Origin: Dissophora ornata
Lineage: Eukaryota > Mortierellomycota > Mortierellomycetes > Mortierellales > Mortierellaceae
Assembly: GCA_025201705.1 (NCBI GenBank)
Contig: MU617368.1
Coordinates: 1 to 14,664 of the forward strand
DNA length: 14,664 bases
Direction of reading: 5' to 3'
This document shows positions 1-7,096 of this stretch, piece by piece. Within the stretch, counting starts at the first letter, position 1. Each line of letters starts with the position of its first letter. The position numbers and the translations under genes were made by a program. Under the pieces are notes generated by a model. It searched no databases. It saw only the letters and a list, made by a program, of their open reading frames with translations, and was not told where the DNA came from.

Positions 1-43
1 TTTTTTCTCGCGATCGTTTTATTGGCATGAATTGAATATATAG

Positions 44-283
44 GAGAACAAAGTGTACGTGCAACATCTAATTGAGGAGCAAGCAGCATTGGTGTGGAAG
101 TATATGGATGCAAGGAAAGGAACGATTCTGTTGTCGGGAAGCTCAAAGAGGATGCCAGCAGATGTGATGAGGGCGTTGCAAAGGGTGATTTCGTCTCAGG
201 GCCAGATGTCGATAGAGCAGGCAGGCGAGTACTTGAATAGGATGGAGAAGGAAGGTCGATTCCAGCAGGAGTGTTGGGAGTAA
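44..283 (+). CDS. TAH18: 3'-terminal exon of NADPH-dependent diflavin reductase (TAH18/NDOR1-like)
   Basis: Seen: an intron 3' end (tatatag) stops at 43. An 79-residue in-phase exon follows, starting ENKVYVQHLIEE, and ends with TAA at 281-283. The pattern YVQH...LVW..., then LLSGSSKRMPADV, then a C-terminal ECWE fits the C-terminal NADP-binding lobe of the cytochrome P450 reductase-like superfamily. The GSSKRMPADV block and YVQH start match NDOR1/Tah18 better than P450 reductase, which usually has GDA..MA.DV. The near-terminal Trp is the residue that in this family stacks on the FAD ring. Family knowledge: Tah18 is cytosolic and passes electrons from NADPH through FAD and FMN to Dre2 for cytosolic Fe-S cluster assembly. 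The FMN and FAD domains lie upstream of the window, so the identification rests on this last exon alone. P450 reductase or a methionine synthase reductase-like protein remain less likely alternatives. Confidence 0.82.
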   Translation, partial: ENKVYVQHLIEEQAALVWKYMDARKGTILLSGSSKRMPADVMRALQRVISSQGQMSIEQAGEYLNRMEKEGRFQQECWE

Positions 284-579
284 ATAGAACCTGACAAAAA
301 AAAATATAACCCAAAATTACATTGACGTGGCTCATTGGGGGCAATACCGACGCCACCTTACAGAGTCTCAGTTGATCGATTGTGGGCCTCCAAGGAATAT
401 GGCAAATGCATTACGCCTTTGTCCTTGACGGCCGCACCATTCCAATCGACAAAATGCCCCAATCCATGCGGGGGACGGCCCCCCGTGCTAACACACATCG
501 AGCACGCGACTGAAAAAAAGAAACATGACAAGTTTATCATCTTTTGTTTCCGGCCCAAAAAAAAAAAAAAAAAGAAATA
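284..579. other. Intergenic stretch downstream of the TAH18-like gene
   Basis: No gene is supported here. The stretch begins with the A-rich 3' flank of the diflavin reductase (A-run at about 295-303) and ends with an uninterrupted A-tract of about 18 at 557-573, directly before the first inverted-repeat element. A short open frame at 406-510 reads plausibly but lacks splice signals or a recognisable family, so it is not called. Confidence 0.5.
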
Positions 580-857
580 ACATTTTGACGACCCCCTTCG
601 TCCTATGGAGCTCGCCGACCATTTGAACCGTTTCTCCCCACACCAACTCCCGACGCGGATGGTGCTCCGGGGGGGTAATGAAAGGAGAGTCTTTTCACAC
701 ATGTGCGCAAACCAGAGGCAAATCCATTGAAAACTGATCGACTTCGCCTTTGGACGACTTTGTCCTTCACTACCGGCTCGACATAGGGTTCATTGGGACT
801 TAAAAAGAGGACGAGGATGGCTTTACACAGGAATCACACAGGGGGTCGTCAAATTGT
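580..857. mobile_element. MITE-like element, copy 1 (terminal inverted repeats)
   Basis: Seen: the stretch begins acattttgacgaccccc and ends gggggtcgtcaaattgt, which are inverted repeats of 17 bp with one mismatch. The ~278-bp interior is non-coding and aligns along its whole length to 6222-6497 at roughly 85% identity by eye, in the same orientation. Shared internal landmarks include tatggagctcgc, cgacgcggatggtgc, gcaaaccagaggcaaatcca and cggctcgacatagggttcat. Small size, no ORF, TIRs and more than one copy are the hallmarks of a non-autonomous DNA transposon. No clear target-site duplication is visible: both copies have TA just left of the TIR, but the right flanks do not match. The superfamily is therefore unassigned. 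The copy ends about 100 bp before the presumed start of the TMEM135-like gene, so it may have disturbed that gene's promoter. Confidence 0.85.
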
Positions 858-957
858 CCTTTTTTTTTGCTTGTCAAGAGCCAACCAAAAGTCGGCTAAA
901 CATCGGCAATAAAAGCAGACGGATAGATGATGTGCGTGACCACTGACAGCAAGAGCC

Positions 958-3012
958 ATGAACGCACAATTGAAAAGAATTTTCCCTGAGGAAATGAGAG
1001 CAGAGTTGACATGTTGAACGACAAAATTGCCTTTGGAGATGGGACGGGCAGGGTCTCCTATGGTGTCGGATATGTCTAGCCACCGCGCGTAAACTCATCA
1101 AGATCGTGTTGACCTTTCTCCTGAACCATCGCAAAGCCACTCAGAAGGGGCAGAACCCTGTCGCGGCCTTCTTGAGAACCATTCTCGCCGCTATCAAAGA
1201 TGGAGCCCAGTTCGAAGAGGGACGGGATGAAGTTGCCAGAGTTGTTTCTGAACTGAGGAATGAAGAAGGCGATCCTCGCGCAACGCTTGCAGGAACAGTA
1301 ACAACAGAAACAACAAAATCAACACAGCCACACAGCCATCCATCGCCCTCTACGGATAGCGGCCAAAATTTGAAATGGACCAGGAACGACGCGGACAGGA
1401 TTGAATTGCCTGCGGACCTGAAACAGCGCATCACCATGGTGGCCTCATTCCTGTACTCGGCTGCAGCCATCGTGTTTATGCATCGCCACAGGCCACAGGT
1501 CACGCCGCGCTATCAATGATTATTCTCTCTTTGCTGTCACCCGAAAAATCGATGGGGACCTAGCTGGCTGGGTCCGTATGGCACCGTTGCAGTCTTTGTG
1601 CTGGCATGCACGGAAATCATGTTTTCGTGGATGTTTGAGTCAGAGCGTTTGCCAGGGTAAGAAAAACACCATGCCCCCCCTTTTTTTTTATCGTTCAAGT
1701 TGTTGACAGGCAGGAGCAGCCATTTCTTGAAAGGACTCAGGTTACATCGTGAATTTTACTCTGACCTAAAAGGCACTTTGTTTCTTGATCGACATTTTCG
1801 TTAGGCCATATGCGTTTTGGATCGCGAGAATGGCGCGTATGGACAAGCAGCTGCTGGAGACTCTGCGCGGCGTGAGGACTGGCACGATCATGTTCGGTCA
1901 ATCAAATCCACCTGAAATCAGCAACCTGCTCATTGGGCTGTGCGAGGATATCGGGTTAGACCCCAGACTGGGTATGCTGTGGCCATGGGACGCGTCTTTG
2001 CAGAACCCGAAATCGTGTATCATTTGGACTGACATGTAGCAACTATCTCTTTACTGCCTTGGACATGAACTTTCTCAGGCGACTTTGAGCTGAATCAACG
2101 ACTTTCTTGTGATGTCGTGCACCAAGGCATTGCCAGTTCTTGCGAGGTATATGAGCTACTTCTTGCGCCACTGAAAAAAATGGGCTTGGATCGATGACTA
2201 GGCATTCCTTCTGTCCGCATGCTTTAGGCCCACACTGGATACCGTTGGATCCAGGGTTTCCTGGTTTCTGCTGGCGTAAGTATCGCGCGTAATCGATCGT
2301 TGACACTCAAGACCGAGTAATGGAACTAACCGTCGCACCTGCGACATTGCAATCATAGATTTACTTGCCAGTTCATCTGCTGCCCGTTTTGCTGAGTCCA
2401 AGGGCATTCTTCAAGAAGCTAGAAGCGAACCCTGTCTCGACAGCTGCCTCGACTCTCTTGGCCACGGCTCGATCTAGCGCATTCCTCGCAACTTATATCT
2501 CGATGACTTGGTATGGAATCTGCTTCTAGTGATCCAGAGTCATGCCGCTGTTCATGAAGCTGACAGGTCGGCAATACACCAGTAACGTGGTCGATCCGAC
2601 CTGGGGACCGTTACTGGGCTCCTTCCTATGCGGATTCTCAGTCTTGATCGAGAAACCCCATCGACGCGCTGAAATGGCGCTCTATGTCCTACCGAGAGCC
2701 ATGTATTCGATGTGGAGCCGCGTGATGTCCGGAAGACTGGGTCGTAAGGTGGAGATGACGGGTGAGGTGCTGATGTATGCGATCTCGATGTCTGTGCTGC
2801 TGACAGGGATGGTGTGGAAGCGGGATATGGTAAGGCCCAGCATGCAGGGTCTGCAGGGCTGGATGCTCGAGATCTCACGGGCGAAGCGTCACGGCAACCA
2901 CCACCACCATGGAAAGGGAAAAGCAAACGCTGTAGAAGGGTCGGTTGCGGCTGTGGTTGAAGACAAGGATGCGTTGGCTGCGGTTGAGAGAGCGAGAAGT
3001 GATAGCACATAG
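958..3012 (+). pseudogene. TMEM135-like multi-pass membrane protein gene, disrupted
   Basis: Seen: blocks typical of fungal TMEM135-type proteins. These are LLTFLLNHRK near 1106, a membrane segment ending FMHRHR at 1484, YGTVAVFVLACTEIMFSW at 1577-1630, LETLRGVRTGT at 1857-1889, a Cys-rich CDVVHQGIASSCE at 2108-2146, RWIQGF, YLPVHLLP, and a C-terminal GSFLCGFSVLIEKPHRRAEM. Four introns have good borders and keep phase: 1657-1804, 1972-2078, 2147-2227 and 2276-2358. The last exon (2359-3012) is one open frame except for adjacent stops TAG (2527-2529) and TGA (2530-2532), after which homologous-looking sequence continues to TAA at 3010-3012. Further upstream the best-looking reading changes frame near 1010, 1076, 1500 and 1575. 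GT-AG segments at 1013-1079 and 1474-1563 could be introns and would restore phase there, but they would delete family-like sequence. Family knowledge: TMEM135 acts at peroxisomes and mitochondria. The start (ATG 958 or 1011) is uncertain. Assembly error is an alternative to decay. Confidence 0.72.
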
Positions 3013-3218
3013 AGATCGGCGGCCATGGCAAATTGAACTAGAAATCTACAGCGTCTTTGTGAAGTCGAAACAATGAAGAGTTGACAAGTAGACAAGCAGA
3101 TAAGTAGCAACACCTTAGAGACACAGCGAAGCTTCGCGCAATTGGTTGTTGGCACCTATTGGCGGCGTCGCAGCGGAATATGTAAAAGCGTCATGAGTGG
3201 CCTGTCCTAGTCAATGAT

Positions 3219-3358
3219 TTTAACCGGTCAGCAGTTAACCATGGTTAAGACTGAATCCCACGTCGGATAGCTTGGCCGACATATTTATTTGACCGATGGT
3301 TAACCATCTGTGGTAACTTATTCGGTTTACCACGGGATACCAGTTCACCAGTCAACCT
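3219..3358. repeat. GTTAACC-rich palindromic repeat block 1
   Basis: Seen: a stretch dense in TAACC/GGTTA words. It holds two perfect 14-bp palindromes, ttaaccatggttaa at 3235-3248 and gatggttaaccatc at 3295-3308, built from the same half-words in opposite order, plus a taaccggt at 3221-3228. The same vocabulary returns at 3829-4037. Function is unknown. It could be the remnant of a repetitive element or a set of protein-binding sites. Confidence 0.6.
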
Positions 3359-3362
3359 AGCG

Positions 3363-3388
3363 TCTCTCTCACACACACTCTCTCTCCA
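3363..3388. repeat. CT/CA dinucleotide microsatellite
   Basis: Seen: an interrupted run of ct and ca dinucleotides (ctctctcacacacactctctctcc) just downstream of the first GTTAACC block. It is low-complexity sequence with no coding content. Confidence 0.7.
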
Positions 3389-3539
3389 TGTAGTTGCCGC
3401 AGTTCGACTTCATTTTAGACTAAGACAGTATGTTTGGAGCGAATGTTGGGATGGTGGTGTAAGCTAGTTGAATGGTCCCTGAAAAGAAGACTACGGTCTA
3501 GCCTGTGCAAGGCATTTTTGTGCATAGTTGCAAAATACG

Positions 3540-3760
3540 ATGTCGCCCACCGCGTCGTCGGAGAAGCGATTGCGCTTGTTCGTACGCACTCGTCCAGAGA
3601 AACTAGACATGCGCTCGGAGGCGACAGAGGATGCAGGGACAGCCAGGTATTTTCTTGCCAACTGGGCCATCATAGGGAATCTTCGCTGTCAATTTTCTCT
3701 TTCTCTTTGGCATGCAGTTTGAATAACGGAGGTCACGGTTTAACAAGGGTATTGAATTAA
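3540..3760 (+). CDS. Possible small two-exon protein, 49 aa (weak)
   Basis: Not recognised. Seen: ATG at 3540 opens a frame beginning MSPTASSEKRLRLFVRTRP, rich in Arg, Glu and Thr, ending at a plausible donor GCCAG|gtattt (exon 3540-3646). A pyrimidine-rich stretch and acceptor catgcag follow (intron 3647-3717, 71 nt). The second exon, 3718-3760, joins in phase and adds a short tail ending VLN before TAA. Total length would be 49 residues, with no membrane segment, signal peptide or motif. It sits between the two GTTAACC-type repeat blocks and is the only plausible coding signal in the 1.2 kb between the TMEM135-like gene and the SDR. Small spliced frames like this also arise by chance, so it could equally be the tail of a decayed gene or nothing. 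Confidence 0.2.
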
Positions 3761-3828
3761 AATCGCAACTACCTCATTGGAATCCTTAGTAATCCCACTA
3801 AAAATGACAAAAACCAGGACAGGATTGT

Positions 3829-4037
3829 ACCGGTTATCAACTGGGTTGACCAGTTAACTAGTTAGCCAGTTAGCCAGTTAGCCAGTTAGCCAGTAACCGA
3901 TTTTCCAGTAACCAGTTATCCGAATTGACCAGTTATCCGAATTGACCAGTTAACCGAATTAACAAGCTACCCGAATTAAATAACCGGTGTAGCCACACAC
4001 TTTAAGTTAACCAGTTAAGTTAGTTTAACCGGTTAGT
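3829..4037. repeat. GTTAACC/CCAGTTA degenerate tandem repeat block 2
   Basis: Seen: three nested repeats. (i) Four tandem copies of the octamer gttagcca at about 3861-3892. (ii) A 17-bp period of the type cgaattgaccagttatc from 3921, with units at 3921-3937, 3938-3954, 3955-3971 and a diverged fourth from 3972. (iii) taaccggt words at 3981-3988 and in the 10-bp palindrome taaccggtta at 4026-4035. The block ends about 220 bp before the SDR start codon and therefore occupies its upstream region. Vocabulary is shared with 3219-3358. Confidence 0.75.
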
Positions 4038-4255
4038 ATTAGAATCTCAAAACCTTGCTTAAACATATTTCCGGGACGCCAGCGCTCGCACACAATGAAC
4101 CTTATCGCAGTCAAAAAGGGATACGCAAGGGGACACGCAACGATCGAGAATGTCAACAAATTCAACATTACATAAAAGCTCTCAGAGACATCTCGCAGTC
4201 CATCATTTGTACAACATTCAATATTCTCTCATCCACCCGCAACTCCAACCCAACA

Positions 4256-5454
4256 ATGTCCACCACAATGTACTCCCAACCTCGTTGGTGGAAGACTTTC
4301 TTCACCCCAAACCGCTACTCGCACGAGCAGATCCCCGACCTCACCGGAAAGGTTGCCATCGTCACAGGCGCCAACTGCGGTCTTGGCTATGCTACGACCG
4401 TCGCCCTCGCTGGCAATGGAGCCCATGTCTTCTTGGCTTGTCGCAGCCAAGAACGAGCCATGGACGCCATTGTAAAAGTTAAGAATGAGATCAAGGAAAA
4501 GTACCCAGATGCGCCGGAACCCAAACTCGAGTTCTTAGAGCTAGACCTCAACGATATGAGAAAGTCCCGAGAGGCGGCCAGGAATTTCTTGGGCAAGAAC
4601 CTGCCCCTCCATATCTTGGTGTGCAACTCAGGAATCATGATGACTCCCTTTAACCTGAGTGCTGATGGAATCGAGCAACAGTTTGCTGTCAACCACATAG
4701 GGTATGAATAGATTGTAGATGGTGATCATCACCACTCTGTTTTGTATTATTTCCGTTCTAATCTCCTCTTCTGCTTTTAATTAGGCATTTTATCTTTGCA
4801 ACAGCTCTTGTTGACAAACTCAAAGAATCTCAGCCTTCAAGAGTCGTTGTTCTTTCCTCTATGGGCCATGAGGCTGCCCCCGCCGGAGGAATCGATTTCG
4901 ACACGCTCAACGATGAAACCAAGACCTCGACATTAGGTCGGTACGGTCGCTCCAAGCTCGCCAATATCCTCTTTGCCAAGGCACTAGCCCACCGTCTGGA
5001 AAATGAGAAGGTCTACGTGAATGTTGCTCACCCAGGATATGTCGCTACCGAGCTGACCCGCCACACCGAAGCCTCATTCGGAGCAACAGTCGATAGGATT
5101 ACTCGAGTGATGACGAACATGGTAGCCATGAAACCAGAGGTTGGTGCATTGACACAGCTCTATCTGGCGACAAGCCCCGAAATTGAAAACTTGGATATCC
5201 GAGGACGATACTTTATCCCTATTGCAAACGAGATCCGTCCAAGTAAGGCTCCCTTCTGATTTTTTTCTCCTCCTTGTTCAATGTTTCGTTTCTATCAGCG
5301 AAATATAAGTTGGTAGATTTCAGACGTCTTGTTAACCGACTGCTACTTCATCCTTGCGGGGTACATGATAGCTGCTTACTCCTACGATAAAGAACTCCAG
5401 GAGAAGCTGTGGACCTTCACCGAGAATCTTGTGAAGGAGAAGATCGGAGCCTAA
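4256..5454 (+). CDS. Classical short-chain dehydrogenase/reductase (retinol dehydrogenase/WWOX-like)
   Basis: Seen: three exons, 4256-4701, 4785-5242 and (preferred) 5372-5454, encoding 328 residues, a normal SDR length. The start ATG 4256 (context aacaATGt, A at -3) places the Rossmann motif TGANCGLG at residues 37-44. R63 after strand 2 suggests NADP(H) preference. The usual NNAG is CNSG (123-126). VNHIGHF follows with N146. The catalytic set is Ser 173/174, Tyr202 and Lys206 in YGRSK. HPGYVATEL follows the active site. Introns are 4702-4784 and 5243-5371, phases 2 and 1. For the last exon, the acceptor at 5323 is also in phase and would insert 16 residues; I prefer 5371 because the resulting join looks more family-like. 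Family knowledge: such enzymes oxidise or reduce alcohols and ketones, often lipid or retinoid-like. The substrate cannot be read from sequence. An N-terminal WWKTFF segment may aid membrane contact. The gene is intact. Confidence 0.92.
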
Positions 5455-6221
5455 AGCGCATGCATTTCAAATCAGATATGTCTATAGATCAATACTCATC
5501 ATACACATACAAAAGCACATACCCCGATTGATGCTAGTAAAGTAGACGGAATCTCAAGAGCTGGCACCTGTGGTCTACAATGGGAGGCCACAGCAGCGCG
5601 GCTCTGGTGGCGAAGGCAGACTTTATAAATAAATAACACTATCTTAATTCCAAATCCGCCCTGCAGGCGTGTCGAATCTTCTACGAGCATTACGAGCATT
5701 ACGTAGGACAAGCTGCGCAATAGGGTGGCAAGATCCTCTTTTGGCTTAGCGTGGTAATCCTACCGTAGACTGCATGAGCCGTACAACTTGACCATCAACG
5801 CCAGTTTTAGCTGAAAGAGAAATGGGTCTGATTGATTGCTGTATATACATCACTGTTCTTACACCTATTCAGAGTGTGGTTGATATGATTTAACTCGACT
5901 GATGCTGTCCGATAAAGATTAGTGCTGTCGTATTGCTGAAATGGTGCAAGCACCTTAAGACCTCATGATGCTTAACAAAACAACCGTGAGCCTGGCGTCT
6001 CTATATGGTTGTTAGTCTGGACTGTTGGCACGACTACTTTGTCGGTCTTGCAGAAGCTGTATTTCCCATATTCGAAGCGAACCAACATTAAGACATACAC
6101 ATGGTTGTTTAAATGTTTAATTCCAGATTCGTCAACATCGCAGATCGAGGCCTGCAGGGATAGATGGCAATTAGTTCAAAAGACGCATGACCTTGTTTGG
6201 AGTCTTTTGTTTTTGAAAATA
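5455..6221. other. Intergenic region downstream of the SDR
   Basis: No gene is supported. A candidate poly(A) signal aataaa lies at 5628-5633 on the + strand, about 175 nt after the SDR stop, in tttataaataaataac. A 9-bp direct repeat tacgagcat occurs twice in tandem at 5682-5699. The longest open frame (6009-6230) runs into the MITE terminus, has no family resemblance and looks accidental. Confidence 0.5.
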
Positions 6222-6497
6222 ACATTTTGACAACCCCCTCATCCTATGGAGCTCGCTGACCATTCGAGCCATTGCTCCCCCACACCAACTCTCGACGCGG
6301 ATGGTGCTTCGGAGGATAACGAAAAGAATATCTTTTCATACATGCGCGCAAACCAGAGGCAAATCCATTGAAAGCTGGTCGACTTCGCCTTTGGAGGACT
6401 TTATCCTTCACTTCCGGCTCGACATAGGGTTCATCGGAGCTTGAAAAGAGGACGAGGATGACTTTACACGGGAATCACATAGGGGTCGTCAAAATGT
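6222..6497. mobile_element. MITE-like element, copy 2 (terminal inverted repeats)
   Basis: Seen: it starts acattttgacaacccc and ends ggggtcgtcaaaatgt, inverted repeats with a single mismatch over 16 bp. It is about 276 bp, same orientation as copy 1 at 580-857 and roughly 85% identical to it by eye, with most differences being C/T and G/A transitions. There is no coding capacity. An A-run of 13 follows at about 6505-6517. The left flanks of both copies also share loosely similar words (catgac...tcttttgttt), so homology may extend beyond the TIRs, or both may have landed in similar sequence. Confidence 0.85.
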
Positions 6498-7096
6498 CAC
6501 GTCCAAAAAAAAAAAAAGTATGAATTATGAATTATGAGCCGAAAGGTACGTGATTTGCTAAGCGTACATAAAGCAAGGGCGCCAGCTTTTCAATTTTGCA
6601 GTTCGCCCTTGGTGGCATCCTCTCGCTGGTCAGCGCAAAGACAGTGCGTCCAATGTTCTCTGATGTTTACGATAGCGCCGTTCCGCAGTTCGGCGGCTGT
6701 GGTCTGAGGTCCACACCCTGTTGTAATATCAAGTGCTGAGCGGACCACTACTGTAGCTTTTCTCATTTCAGTCATTCCATGGCTGGTGGAAAGAATGTGT
6801 GCGTCATGGTTGTAGGAATTTTGAATGGGAAGGTGGAGTAGCAAGAGTCCAAGGAGATATATAAGCGGATGAGACTGAGATCAACGCGACCAGACATACC
6901 ATGCGTCTGAGGTTAGACGTGTGATAGCGCTTCATTAGGGCAGATTTGATTAAGGAGACTACGGTTGATTATGGTATATGTATGGCAAAAGAATGATTGA
7001 ATATAAAATAATTGTAGTCTATGCTTTGGTGAAAGTGGGCGTCTCTGCAAGAACAGCGACAGCACAAGCGATATGAAAAAGAAAAGAATTGCAAGT
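6498..7096. other. Intergenic region downstream of the transporter gene
   Basis: No gene is supported on either strand. Seen: an A-run near 6505, an isolated TATA-like tatataag at about 6858-6865 on the + strand with no open frame after it, and AT-rich sequence at 6960-7020 that probably includes the 3' untranslated region of the leftward transporter gene ending at 7097. Confidence 0.45.

Noticed and set aside
406..510. Short plus-strand frame MHYAFVLDGRTIPIDKMPQS, possibly an upstream exon
   Set aside because: It reads like protein but is only 35 codons, with no convincing splice donor in phase and no recognisable family. It is separated by the MITE from the TMEM135-like gene.
580..857. SINE or retroposon interpretation of the 280-bp repeat because of nearby A-runs
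   Set aside because: The A-runs lie on opposite sides in the two copies and no tRNA-like promoter boxes are seen, whereas both ends carry matching inverted repeats.
2198..3155. Minus-strand open frames of 69-159 codons opposite the TMEM135-like gene
   Set aside because: They are antisense shadows with His/Pro/Ser-biased composition, and the plus strand has recognisable domains and phased introns.
6009..6230. 73-codon plus-strand frame before MITE copy 2
   Set aside because: It ends inside the MITE terminus, has unremarkable composition and no promoter, splice or family evidence.
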